The notes under the pieces are model-generated. The model ran no database searches. It saw nothing but the letters and a program-made list of their open reading frames with translations, and was not told the origin of the DNA. A DNA stretch of 64,000 nucleotides from JANQIO01 sp965601975. Lineage in GTDB: Bacteria; Pseudomonadota; Gammaproteobacteria; Pseudomonadales; Halieaceae. Both the position numbers and the translations under genes were made by a program. The DNA lies in contig OZ271856.1 in the NCBI GenBank assembly GCA_965601975.1, positions 2,418,001 through 2,482,000 on the forward strand, in the 5' to 3' direction. Below are positions 1-8,656 of this stretch, piece after piece; within the stretch, counting starts at the first letter, position 1, and every line of letters starts with the position of its first letter.

Positions 1-1510
1 CATCCACCGCTGCCTGGTCGCGACTGGAGCGAATATCGTCCAGGCGGGCCAGCTGGGCCTTGCGCACCTCCTCGGTTTCGATTTCGAGAATCTCTACCTC
101 GTCCTCCTGGTCCAGCTTGTACTTGTTGACGCCGACAATCACGTCGTCGCCACGATCGATGCGCGCCTGCTTGCGGGCGGCCGCTTCCTCGATGCGCAGC
201 TTGGGCAAGCCACCTTCGATAGCCTTGGCCATGCCGCCTTCAGACTCGATTTCCTCGATCAGTTCCCAGGCCTTGTCGGCGATCTCCTTGGTGAGGCTCT
301 CCATCATGTAGGAGCCGCCCCAGGGATCGACCACCTTGGTGATACCGCTCTCTTCCTGGATGATCAGCTGGGTGTTCCGGGCAATGCGCGCCGCGAACTC
401 GCTGGGCAGCGCGATAGCCTCATCCAGGGCGTTGGTGTGCAGGGACTGGGTGCCGCCAAACACGGCCGCCATGGCCTCGATGGTGGTGCGCACCACGTTG
501 TTGTAGGGATCCTGTTCGGTCAACGACCAGCCTGAGGTCTGGCTGTGGGTCCTGAGCATGGAGCTCTTGGGATTCTTCGGATTGAACTCCGAGACAATGC
601 GCGCCCACAGCATGCGCGCCGCCCGCATCTTGGCGATCTCCATGTAGAAGTTCATGCCGATGCCCCAGAAGAAGGACAGGCGCGGCGCAAACTGGTCGAT
701 ATCCAGCCCCGCCGAGATAGCAGTGCGAATGTACTCTTTGCCGTCAGCCAGCGTATAGGCCAGCTCCAGGGCCGCGTTCGCACCCGCTTCCTGGATGTGA
801 TAGCCGGAGATGGAAATCGTGTTGAAGCGCGGCATGTGCTCAGAGCAGTAGGCGATGATGTCGCCGATGATCTTCATACTGGGCGCCGGCGGGTAGATAT
901 AGGTGTTGCGGACCATGAACTCCTTGAGAATGTCGTTCTGGATGGTGCCGGCGAGCTGGGCCTGCTCGACCCCCTGCTCCTCGGCCGCCACGATGTAGCC
1001 CGCCATCACCGGTAGCACCGCGCCGTTCATGGTCATCGATACGGACACCTTGTCCAGCGGTATCCCGTCGAACAGGATCTTCATGTCCTCGACGGAATCC
1101 ACCGCGACGCCCGCCTTGCCCACATCGCCGCTGACTCGCGGGTGATCGGAGTCGTAGCCGCGGTGCGTCGCCAGGTCAAACGCGACAGAAATGCCCTGCC
1201 CGCCGGCGGCAAGCGCCTTGCGGTAGAACGCGTTGGACTCCTCGGCGGTCGAGAAGCCCGCATACTGGCGGATGGTCCAGGGGCGGCCGGCGTACATGGT
1301 GGCCTGGGGACCCCGAATGTAGGGCGACATGCCGGGCATCGTGTTGGCGTACTCGAGCCCTTCAAGGTCCTCGGCGGTGTACAGGCATCTGACGGGAATC
1401 CCTTCCGGCGTCTCCCAGGTCAGTTCATCGGGCGACTTGCCCTTCATCTGGGTGGTTGCCAGTTCCTTCCACTGATCGGGTGTGGATGAAGACTTGTCGT
1501 AGATGGACAT
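1..1510 (-). CDS. Methylmalonyl-CoA mutase, large catalytic subunit (N-terminal ~503 residues, 3' end beyond window)
   Basis: Catalyses the B12-dependent rearrangement of methylmalonyl-CoA to succinyl-CoA, the last step of propionyl-CoA assimilation. Reading down from the ATG at 1510 gives a protein starting MSIYDKSSSTPDQW, followed by recognisable family blocks: the substrate-channel segment GRPWTIRQYAGFSTAEESN, VAFDLATHRGYDSDHPRV, SVSMTMNGAVLPVMAGYI and RTHSQTSGWSLTEQDPYNN. The frame stays open to base 1. The cobalamin-binding domain (DxHxxG), expected after about residue 580, would lie outside the window, so I cannot see whether it is fused or separate. It is last in an operon behind the carboxylase and epimerase genes, with 20 bp to the epimerase stop. 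Confidence 0.95.
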   Translation of the reverse strand, partial: MSIYDKSSSTPDQWKELATTQMKGKSPDELTWETPEGIPVRCLYTAEDLEGLEYANTMPGMSPYIRGPQATMYAGRPWTIRQYAGFSTAEESNAFYRKALAAGGQGISVAFDLATHRGYDSDHPRVSGDVGKAGVAVDSVEDMKILFDGIPLDKVSVSMTMNGAVLPVMAGYIVAAEEQGVEQAQLAGTIQNDILKEFMVRNTYIYPPAPSMKIIGDIIAYCSEHMPRFNTISISGYHIQEAGANAALELAYTLADGKEYIRTAISAGLDIDQFAPRLSFFWGIGMNFYMEIAKMRAARMLWARIVSEFNPKNPKSSMLRTHSQTSGWSLTEQDPYNNVVRTTIEAMAAVFGGTQSLHTNALDEAIALPSEFAARIARNTQLIIQEESGITKVVDPWGGSYMMESLTKEIADKAWELIEEIESEGGMAKAIEGGLPKLRIEEAAARKQARIDRGDDVIVGVNKYKLDQEDEVEILEIETEEVRKAQLARLDDIRSSRDQAAVD

Positions 1511-1530
1511 CTGTGTGCTCTCAGGAAGGC

Positions 1531-1941
1531 CTAGTGCGCTTCGCCAGGTTGGTTGATTTCAATGAGTACGCCGTCGCAGCTTTTCGGATGAATAAATATC
1601 GTCAGGGCACCGTGCGCGCCCGGGGACGGCTCATCCGCCAGGAACTGGTAGCCCTTCGCCTTCAGGCGTTCCACATCTTCATGGATATTGTCCGAGCGGA
1701 AGCAAAGATGATGGATGCCCCCGCCGCGCTTCTCCAGGTACTTGGCCACGGGACCCTGGCCTTCCAGCGGATGAATCAGCTCGATGCTGGTAGGCGGCAG
1801 CGGGAAGAAAGCCGTCGTGGTCTGGGCGGCTTCCACCTCTTCGGTACCCTCGAACTCCAGTCCGAAGTCCTCCATGAATCGCTTGATCGCCTTCTCCAGG
1901 TCGGGGACAGCGACTGCAATGTGATCAAGGGCTGTAATCAT
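1531..1941 (-). CDS. mce: Methylmalonyl-CoA epimerase
   Basis: 136-residue single-domain protein of the vicinal oxygen chelate family that interconverts (2S)- and (2R)-methylmalonyl-CoA, so that the product of propionyl-CoA carboxylase can be used by the mutase. The sequence starts MITALDHIAVAVPDLEKA, with the first metal-ligand His in LDHIA, then GGGIHHLCFRSDNI (second His) and a C-terminal DGVLIEINQP carrying the Glu ligand. Length is normal for the family. It lies between the carboxylase genes and the mutase in the same orientation, 17 bp after the biotin-protein stop, which fixes its role as epimerase rather than a generic glyoxalase. Confidence 0.95.
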   Translation of the reverse strand: MITALDHIAVAVPDLEKAIKRFMEDFGLEFEGTEEVEAAQTTTAFFPLPPTSIELIHPLEGQGPVAKYLEKRGGGIHHLCFRSDNIHEDVERLKAKGYQFLADEPSPGAHGALTIFIHPKSCDGVLIEINQPGEAH

Positions 1942-1958
1942 GCTTCTACCTCCAGGTC

Positions 1959-4769
1959 TCAGGCCAGGGCCCGGGCCAGCCGCTCGGTGACCTCATGCCG
2001 GCGGGCGCGTCGCTCCTCTTCCGATTCCTCGACAATGACCTCGTCCGGGGTAATCTTGAACAGGGGCTGGCCCTTGCTGATGATGACGCCGTCGTCTTCC
2101 ACCAGGACCTTGTCGATGGTCCCGGCGAAGGGGGCGTACACCTTGTTGAACATCTTCATCACCTCGACGATATAGAGCGGATCGCCCTCCTCGAAGTGGC
2201 TGCCCTTCTCCACGAAGCGGTCGTGCTCGGGCGTTTCACGGGAATAGAACATACCGCCGCTCTCAGCCAGCACTTCGTCGCTCTTCGCCACCGGCGGCGG
2301 CACCAGCACCTTGGCCATGCGGTCCTGGTGGTCGGCGTCGGTGAGGCGGTCGGGAATGTGCAGTGTCAGGTCCGGGTTGACCTTCAGCTCGAAGAAGCCG
2401 GAGTCTTCTGCCATCAGCGGCAGCACGCCGATGATATCGAGGCCGGCCTGGAAACCCGCGTGGGCCGACTGCGCCTGTGCCCAAAGCTCGGCGTCAAAGC
2501 CCTCCGGGGCATCGCCTTCACGCAGCAGGCTGTCCAGTTCGATCCAGTCTTCCACGGGCAGCCGGTTGTTGAACTCGTTGTAGAAATCGATGCCGGACTG
2601 CAACAGGTCGTGGTCGTGGTCCCAGATCATGTGAGCGGCGGGCTGGCCGTGCTGGTAGTCCATATCCAGGAAGTGGTAGGTATCGGCCAGTAGTTCGAGG
2701 GGGTTTTCGTTCCAGCTGATACGGCCTTCGATGAGCGTATAACAGTCCCGATTGACGCTGAGCCAGCCGGACAGCAGGTGGGGCTCGTCCATCAGGCGCT
2801 GGATCGGCCGCCGCAGCAGGCTGTACTTGCGCTCGAAGCAGGACTTGATGTCGGTGCGGGCCGCCTCTTCTGCCTCCGCCATGGCCGCCTTCATGATGAT
2901 GTCGTAGGCATAGACCAGGTCCAGCTGTGCCGCCTGGTCCTTGAGCTCGCCCACCGCGGTCAGGTAGGGAACAATAAAGCGCGTGGTCGGCCGCGCATTG
3001 ATGTTGTTGCCAATGAACCAGTTCACCAGTCCGTAGTGAAACTCGAGATTGGAGGCAAGATCCCGACCGCGCATCGTGGTGCGGCGAATGGTATCGGCCA
3101 TGCGCTGGTAGGTATCCAGCCGCGTCTCGCCCACGGTCAGCAGCAGGGCGATATTGGAATCATAGGCCCCGGCCAGGGTGTACTTCATGAACACATCCGT
3201 ATCCGGATTGTGCAGGCTGATGCCCTGGTCGTCGCGAATCTCTCCCTCTATCGCGTCCGACCAGTACTCGATCACACCGCCGGCGTGGGGCTGCAGGGCC
3301 TGGTTGGTGGCGTTCAGGCGCGCTTCCACGGAATCGTTGTAGCGCGGCAGGCGCGTTGGCCGGGGCAGGTTCTTGCCGTGGGCCGCCAGCAGCACCATCG
3401 CTTCCACCAGGGATTCCACCACGAAGCTGTCTTCCGCGTTGTCGGGATTGGCGAATTCCAGTGCGTAGCAGAGTTCCGTGACCCGGTGCTCCACCTGGAT
3501 GCGCGTGTTCATCTCCATGAAGAAGTGCTTGTCGCGATCAACGATGCACTCGAAGGTGGATACGGAATCGAGGCCGGTGGCTTCGCCAAAGCGCTCTGAC
3601 TCCGCCTCCATGGCGGCGAGTATTTCCACGTCCTGGCGCAGTATCCTGGCCTCTTCGTCGAGGCCCGCCGCCTCGGCGACCTCGACTGCGCGCAGCAGTG
3701 ACTCGTTGGTAACCGATACCTCCAGCAGCTTCTGTTCGTGCATCTGCAGGGAGCAGTCGCGACCACCCATGGCCAGTGTCCACTCGCCGTTGCCGATCAC
3801 CTGGATTTCCTGGTGCCGGGTGGTCTCGATATTCAGCTCCACCAGCACGTTCTTGTTGTCGCCGACGCCGGTGGTCTTGACCTCGTTGAGGATCTCCCGC
3901 ACCAGCTCCGGCGTGCGCTCCGCTTCGCCGATGCCGAGAATGCGCTGGCCCTTGCCGCCACCGCCGCTGATCGCCTTGAGCCGCACCCGGTTTTGCGGGT
4001 ATTGCTCGGCCATCCGTCCCACGGCTTCGGTCAGGGTCTCGCAGAGCTCGTCGATGGTGTACAGGTCGATATGCTTGTCGTAGGACGCGGCCAGCACGCT
4101 ATCCGCCTTGTCCTCCAGGGACAGCGCGTCGTCGTCCAGCACGTCGCCGACGTCGAGACCGTGTTCGGCACAGAGCGCCTTGAGCGCATCGACATCGGGA
4201 TGTTTCTTGAGCAGCGTCAGCGCGGTGCCGTTGTCGATACCGGGCGTGACGCTGACGCCGACCTTAAGCGCCGTTCGCTTGGCTTCATCCTTTAACCCGG
4301 CGTCGTGTACGGTACGCGAACAGGGTCCGATGAAATTCAGGTCCGCGGCCTCCAGGGCCGCCACCATGTTCTCGTCCTCGGCCATGAACCCGTAGCCGGC
4401 GAACACGGCGTTATAGCCGTTGTCCTTGGCAATGGCGATGATCTGGCGAATGCGTGCGTTGCGCTCCTCCTTGTTGACGCCGGTGTAGTCCGGCACCCGG
4501 TGCACACGCTCGGGATCCGTGAGCTGCCGCAATTCCGGCGCCAGCGCATAGCGATAGGTGATGGAGTCCTTTTCCGAGAGCAGGATGCCGTAATGGGTCA
4601 TCCCCATCTCCTCGAACACATCCATGGCCTCCTTGCGGATGGGACCGCGGCAGATGATCAGGGGCTTGATGTGCTCACAGGAGAACTGCTTGACCCAACT
4701 CGAGGGCCGCAGGCCTAGCCGCCTGTCCCGGTGGACCAGCGGATTGTTCAGATAGTGTTCGTTGGACAC
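1959..4769 (-). CDS. Biotin carboxylase / biotin carrier fusion of a propionyl-CoA-type carboxylase
   Basis: 936-residue protein supplying the ATP-dependent biotin carboxylation half-reaction plus the biotin carrier. Visible in order: biotin carboxylase N-domain from about residue 35 (HIKPLIICRGPIRKEAMDVF), ATP-grasp glycine loop KAISGGGGKGQRI, GGRDCSLQMHEQKLLE, the signature FMEMNTRIQVEHRVTE, then a long middle region, then a C-terminal biotinyl domain with YIVEVMKMFNKV (biotinyl Lys about residue 872). Compared with ordinary AccC/PccA there are about 60 extra residues just before the glycine loop. The GTG at 4769 was chosen because AAGGA sits 8-9 bases upstream; a GTG at 4814 would overlap the carboxyltransferase. 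Context (carboxyltransferase upstream, epimerase and mutase downstream) supports propionyl-CoA as substrate; this is inference. Confidence 0.88.
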   Translation of the reverse strand: MSNEHYLNNPLVHRDRRLGLRPSSWVKQFSCEHIKPLIICRGPIRKEAMDVFEEMGMTHYGILLSEKDSITYRYALAPELRQLTDPERVHRVPDYTGVNKEERNARIRQIIAIAKDNGYNAVFAGYGFMAEDENMVAALEAADLNFIGPCSRTVHDAGLKDEAKRTALKVGVSVTPGIDNGTALTLLKKHPDVDALKALCAEHGLDVGDVLDDDALSLEDKADSVLAASYDKHIDLYTIDELCETLTEAVGRMAEQYPQNRVRLKAISGGGGKGQRILGIGEAERTPELVREILNEVKTTGVGDNKNVLVELNIETTRHQEIQVIGNGEWTLAMGGRDCSLQMHEQKLLEVSVTNESLLRAVEVAEAAGLDEEARILRQDVEILAAMEAESERFGEATGLDSVSTFECIVDRDKHFFMEMNTRIQVEHRVTELCYALEFANPDNAEDSFVVESLVEAMVLLAAHGKNLPRPTRLPRYNDSVEARLNATNQALQPHAGGVIEYWSDAIEGEIRDDQGISLHNPDTDVFMKYTLAGAYDSNIALLLTVGETRLDTYQRMADTIRRTTMRGRDLASNLEFHYGLVNWFIGNNINARPTTRFIVPYLTAVGELKDQAAQLDLVYAYDIIMKAAMAEAEEAARTDIKSCFERKYSLLRRPIQRLMDEPHLLSGWLSVNRDCYTLIEGRISWNENPLELLADTYHFLDMDYQHGQPAAHMIWDHDHDLLQSGIDFYNEFNNRLPVEDWIELDSLLREGDAPEGFDAELWAQAQSAHAGFQAGLDIIGVLPLMAEDSGFFELKVNPDLTLHIPDRLTDADHQDRMAKVLVPPPVAKSDEVLAESGGMFYSRETPEHDRFVEKGSHFEEGDPLYIVEVMKMFNKVYAPFAGTIDKVLVEDDGVIISKGQPLFKITPDEVIVEESEEERRARRHEVTERLARALA

Positions 4770-4791
4770 GTGCGGGTTCCTTGTGTGCCGC

Positions 4792-6525
4792 CTAGTGGAA
4801 TTCTCTCTGTACACCAGACATCGGCGACGGCTCGTAGTGGCGCAGGTGGAAGGACATGTTCTCGGCCAGCACCTGGCGCAGGTCCGAGGGCATCACGATC
4901 TGCGAGATCGAGCCCAGGCTCAGCGCTTCATTGGGGTTCATCAGCTCCCGCTCATAGCGAACCGCCAGCTCCGCCTCCTTCGCCTTGACCCACTCGGCTG
5001 CGGCTGCCTCGGCAGCTGCGCTTGCTTCCTGTTCAGACAAACCCGCCGCGGCCTGCTCCTGAGCAACCTGCTGGCGGCGCGAAGCCGCCTCGGCGCGAAT
5101 GGCACGCAGTTCGTCCTTGTAAACGTACTCGACCCCCGCGGGCCCCATCACCGCCAACCGCGTGGTGGGCAGGGCGACCACGAAATCGGCGCCGGTGGGA
5201 TAGTTGTTGTAGGAGGCGTAGGCCCCGCCGAAGGCGTTGCGAACAATGACCAGGAATCGCGGCGTGCGCAGGTCGACGATGGCGTCCAGCATGGCGCGCC
5301 CTGCCTGCACGATACCGCCGGACTCCTGCTCCTTACCCGGCAGGAAGCCGGTGGTGTCCTCGAGGAACATCACCGGGATGTTGTAGAGGTTGCAGAAGCG
5401 GATAAAACGGGCGTTCTTGTAGGCCGCGGCGATATCGATCTGGCCGGAGGCGACCGCACTGTTGTTGGCAACAAAGCCGATCACGTTGCCGCCCATGCGG
5501 CCCAGCGCGGTTACCGTGTTGCGGGCCCGGTCTGCCTGTATTTCCAGGAAGTCCCCGTGGTCGCAGAGCTGCTGGATGAGAATGGAGATATCGATGGGCG
5601 TATTGAAACCGGTCGGCGAGTTGAACGCCTTCTTCAACAGGATGTCGATATCCCAGGTCTTGCGGGTGATAGGGTCGGATGATGGCTGGTGCGGCGCAAA
5701 CTCCGAATTGTGGCTGGGCAGGTAATTGAGCAGCTCCCGCACCTTGTTCAGGGCAGCCACTTCATCGGGCACCACAAAGTCATTGACGCCGCTCTGGCTG
5801 TGCACGTTGGGCCCGCCCAGCTCGTCCGGGGTGACATCTTCCCCCAGCACCGACTTCACCACCCCGGGGCCGGTCAGGCCGAAGAAGGTGTTATTGGGCT
5901 GGATCAGGAAGCTCCCCTGCCGCGGCAGGTAGGAGCCGCCGCCGGCGTTGAAGCCGAACATGCACATAATGCTGGGCACGATGCCCGAGATCTTGCGCAG
6001 GGCGGTGAATGCATCTGCATAGCCGTCGAGTCCGCCGACACCGGCAGGGATGTAGGCGCCGGCGCTGTCGTTCAGGCCCACCAGCGGAATCCGCCGCTTG
6101 GCGGCAAGCTCAAACAGGCGCGCCAGTTTGCGGCCGTTGGTGGCGTCCATGGAGCCTGCCCGCACCGTGAAATCGTGCCCGTACAGCGCCACATCACGAC
6201 CGTTCACGCGAATGATCGCCGTCACCAGGGAGGCTCCGTCGAGGTTGGGGCCCCAGTTCTGGTAAAGGATGGTAGGCTGGCTGTCGCGATCTGCCAGGAC
6301 GTCGATACGCTCCCAGATCGTCATGCGCTGCTTTTGGTGCTGGCGTTCGATATTCTTCACGCCGGCGGCGAGCCGGGGCCGCTGTTGCAGCTCAAAGCCC
6401 GCCTTCAATGCCTCTTCGTAGAGGCCGGGTTCAGTGGCGATCTGTCCCGGGACGATGAACTCCGGGTTGTTCTCGTGGGCGAAAGGGTTCGCGAGTGAGG
6501 GGTGCAGCGCCGGTTTTTTTGCCAT
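4792..6525 (-). CDS. Acyl-CoA carboxyltransferase subunit (propionyl-CoA carboxylase beta type)
   Basis: 577-residue carboxyltransferase of the AccD5/PccB kind, transferring CO2 from carboxybiotin to acyl-CoA. Two crotonase-like halves are visible: the first with VGLNDSAGAYIPAGVGGLDGYAD, where glycines form the oxyanion hole; the second with IPVMFLEDTTGFLPG and VRNAFGGAYASYNNYPTGADF. It is longer than the usual ~510 residues because an Ala/Glu-rich, probably helical insert of some 50-60 residues (RAIRAEAASRRQQVAQEQ onward) sits before the closing ERELMNPNEAL segment. First gene of the operon and 22 bp before the biotin protein's chosen start. A separate accD for fatty acid synthesis lies at 59.8 kb, so this is a dedicated degradative enzyme. 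Confidence 0.92.
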   Translation of the reverse strand: MAKKPALHPSLANPFAHENNPEFIVPGQIATEPGLYEEALKAGFELQQRPRLAAGVKNIERQHQKQRMTIWERIDVLADRDSQPTILYQNWGPNLDGASLVTAIIRVNGRDVALYGHDFTVRAGSMDATNGRKLARLFELAAKRRIPLVGLNDSAGAYIPAGVGGLDGYADAFTALRKISGIVPSIMCMFGFNAGGGSYLPRQGSFLIQPNNTFFGLTGPGVVKSVLGEDVTPDELGGPNVHSQSGVNDFVVPDEVAALNKVRELLNYLPSHNSEFAPHQPSSDPITRKTWDIDILLKKAFNSPTGFNTPIDISILIQQLCDHGDFLEIQADRARNTVTALGRMGGNVIGFVANNSAVASGQIDIAAAYKNARFIRFCNLYNIPVMFLEDTTGFLPGKEQESGGIVQAGRAMLDAIVDLRTPRFLVIVRNAFGGAYASYNNYPTGADFVVALPTTRLAVMGPAGVEYVYKDELRAIRAEAASRRQQVAQEQAAAGLSEQEASAAAEAAAAEWVKAKEAELAVRYERELMNPNEALSLGSISQIVMPSDLRQVLAENMSFHLRHYEPSPMSGVQREFH

Positions 6526-6572
6526 GGGTCGCTTTGTCTTGTCGCTGGGGTCAAACGGCGAGATACGATACG

Positions 6573-6588
6573 TTCAACACCAGTTGAA
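6573..6588. promoter_or_regulatory. Palindrome upstream of the propionyl-CoA carboxylase operon
   Basis: TTCAAC-N4-GTTGAA, a perfect 6-bp inverted repeat, lies about 50 bases upstream of the carboxyltransferase start in the 158-bp divergent gap with pabB. Position and symmetry fit a repressor or activator site for the operon. No regulator gene is adjacent, so the binding protein is unknown. Confidence 0.3.
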
Positions 6589-6683
6589 GTCAATTTCGGC
6601 GCGGATAGCGACACATGAATACAACAGATGTATGCAGGGTTAACACTGTTTTTCGAAATTTTCCGGCCTGAATACTACGAAAT

Positions 6684-8033
6684 ATGGCAGCTCACACGAT
6701 ATTTCTTGAGGAACTCCCCTACCAGCCTGACAGCTGCGGTTGGTTCGAGCGACTCCGTGACCTGCCGGGCGCCCTGTTCCTGGATTCCTGTCACCCACAC
6801 TCCCACCAGGGACGCTTCGATATCCTGCTGGCGGACCCCAGGCAGGATCACCACTTTACTTGTTCCAAAACAACGAGCTACGACGAAGTATTAAAGTATT
6901 TTCAGGGTCTGGCGCAGGCGATCACCGGCTACGGGGGCACGCAGTCAGACACCCTGCCCTTCTGCGGTGGCCTTGCCGGCTACCTCGACTACGAGCTGGG
7001 ACTGCCGCTGCAGCACCTGCCGCCCCTGGACGGCGCGAGAGCCCAGGTGAGCTTCTATGACTGGGCGCTGGTCCAGGACCACCTTCTGGGCCGCTGCCAT
7101 TTTGTCGCCCTGCCGGATGTGCCTGCTGCCCGCAGGCGCGACCTGCTGGAGCGCCTGCGGGAACCTCACGGGGCCGGCGCCGCGCCTCAGGACTTTGGCC
7201 TGGAAACCCGCTTCGACAGCAACCTGGAACTGCGGGACTACGAGGCGGCATTTCGGCGGGTGCAGCACTACATTCACGCCGGGGACAGCTACCAGGTCAA
7301 CCTCGCGCGCCGGTTCAGCGCCCGCTACCAGGGAGACCCCTGGCAGGTCTACCGGTCCCTGAGACCGCTGGCCGCCGCCCATTTCAGTGCCTATATGGAT
7401 GGCGGGGACCACCAGCTGCTGTGCCTGTCGCCGGAGCGCTTCCTGCGTATCGCGGGCCGCCACGTGGAGACACGGCCCATCAAGGGGACATCGCCCCGCT
7501 CTCCGGATCCTCGCGCTGACGCGCTGGCGGCCGCGGAGCTCGCCCGTTCGCCCAAGGACCGCGCCGAGAACCTGATGATCGTCGACCTGCTGCGCAATGA
7601 TCTCGGCAGGGTCTGCCGGCCGGGCAGCATCCAGGTGGACGCATTGTTCGAGCTGGAAAGCTATCCCAGCGTGCACCACCTGGTGAGCACGATTTCCGGT
7701 GAGCTCGGGGATGGCGCTTCACCGCTGGAAGCGCTCTGCGCGAGCTTCCCCGGCGGATCCATCACCGGCGCCCCGAAACGGCGGGCGATGGAGATCATCG
7801 GCGAGCTGGAGCCGAATACCCGCAGGGCCTACTGCGGCTCGGTGTTCTACGCCAGCACCTGCGGCCGCATGGACAGCAATATCGCGATTCGCAGCCTGTT
7901 GTGCGAAGCCGGCCGCGTTTACTGCTGGGGCGGCGGCGGGCTGGTGGCGGACTCCCAGTGGGAGCGGGAGTACCAGGAGACCTGGGACAAGGTGGGTCGC
8001 TTCATCGAAGCGCTGGAGCTTACGCTGGCGTGA
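6684..8033 (+). CDS. pabB: Aminodeoxychorismate synthase component I
   Basis: 449-residue chorismate-utilising enzyme that, with the glutaminase PabA, makes 4-amino-4-deoxychorismate for folate. The chorismate-binding C-terminal domain is complete: ETRPIKGTSPR (PIKGT with Lys267, the PabB hallmark; anthranilate synthase has PIAGT), DRAENLMIVDLLRNDLGRV, YPSVHHLVSTI, FPGGSITGAPKRRAMEII and YCGSVFYAS. No pabA or pabC is adjacent. The ATG at 6684 follows a poor Shine-Dalgarno region but gives a normal N-terminus. It runs divergently from the carboxylase operon and overlaps the convergent thrH by 14 bp. Confidence 0.93.
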   Translation: MAAHTIFLEELPYQPDSCGWFERLRDLPGALFLDSCHPHSHQGRFDILLADPRQDHHFTCSKTTSYDEVLKYFQGLAQAITGYGGTQSDTLPFCGGLAGYLDYELGLPLQHLPPLDGARAQVSFYDWALVQDHLLGRCHFVALPDVPAARRRDLLERLREPHGAGAAPQDFGLETRFDSNLELRDYEAAFRRVQHYIHAGDSYQVNLARRFSARYQGDPWQVYRSLRPLAAAHFSAYMDGGDHQLLCLSPERFLRIAGRHVETRPIKGTSPRSPDPRADALAAAELARSPKDRAENLMIVDLLRNDLGRVCRPGSIQVDALFELESYPSVHHLVSTISGELGDGASPLEALCASFPGGSITGAPKRRAMEIIGELEPNTRRAYCGSVFYASTCGRMDSNIAIRSLLCEAGRVYCWGGGGLVADSQWEREYQETWDKVGRFIEALELTLA

Positions 8034-8640
8034 TATCCCGCTCGGAGGCCTCACAGATGGCGGCCTGCAGTTCCCCGTAAGCCGTCACCGCAGGATACTG
8101 GGGAAACTCTGCAATGACATTGTCAGGGGCCCGGAACAGGATGCCCGCATCCGCCTCTTCCAACATGGTCGTATCGTTGTAGGAATCCCCGGCGGCGATG
8201 ATACGGTAGTTGAGGCTGTGGAAGGCCTTGACCGAGGAACGCTTCGGGTCGGGTTGCCGCAGCCGGTAGTCGACCACCTTGCCCTCCCCGTCGACGACCA
8301 GGCGGTGACAGAACAGGGTTGGCCAGCTCAGCTGCTTCATCAGCGGCGCGGAAAATTCGTAGAACGTGTCGGAGAGGATGACCACCTGGAAGCGGGGCCG
8401 CAGCCAGTCCAGGAACTCTGCCGCTCCCTCGAGCGGCGACATGCCGGCGATGACGTCCTGGATGTCGTCGATGCCGAGCCCGTTCTCCTCGAGCAGGGAC
8501 AGGCGCTGTTTCATGAGCACGTCGTAGTCGGGAATATCCCGGGTCGTGGCCCGCAGCGCATCGATGCCGGTGCGCTCGGCGAACTCGATCCAGATTTCGG
8601 GAATCAGCACCCCTTCCAGGTCCAGGCAGACCAGTTCCAC
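8020..8640 (-). CDS. thrH: Bifunctional phosphoserine phosphatase / homoserine phosphotransferase
   Basis: 206-residue HAD-superfamily enzyme known in Pseudomonas to dephosphorylate phosphoserine and transfer the phosphate to homoserine. HAD motif I is MELVCLDLEGVL (nucleophilic Asp in DLEG), motif II VVILSDTFYEF, motif IV AAGDSYNDTTML. The start is GTG at 8640, with AGGAG 8-9 bases upstream. The next upstream gene is cysB, 16 bp away, the same neighbourhood as in Pseudomonas. The 3' ends of thrH and pabB overlap by 14 bases. Confidence 0.92.
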   Translation of the reverse strand: MELVCLDLEGVLIPEIWIEFAERTGIDALRATTRDIPDYDVLMKQRLSLLEENGLGIDDIQDVIAGMSPLEGAAEFLDWLRPRFQVVILSDTFYEFSAPLMKQLSWPTLFCHRLVVDGEGKVVDYRLRQPDPKRSSVKAFHSLNYRIIAAGDSYNDTTMLEEADAGILFRAPDNVIAEFPQYPAVTAYGELQAAICEASERDITPA

Positions 8641-8656
8641 GCGTCTCTCCTTCTAG

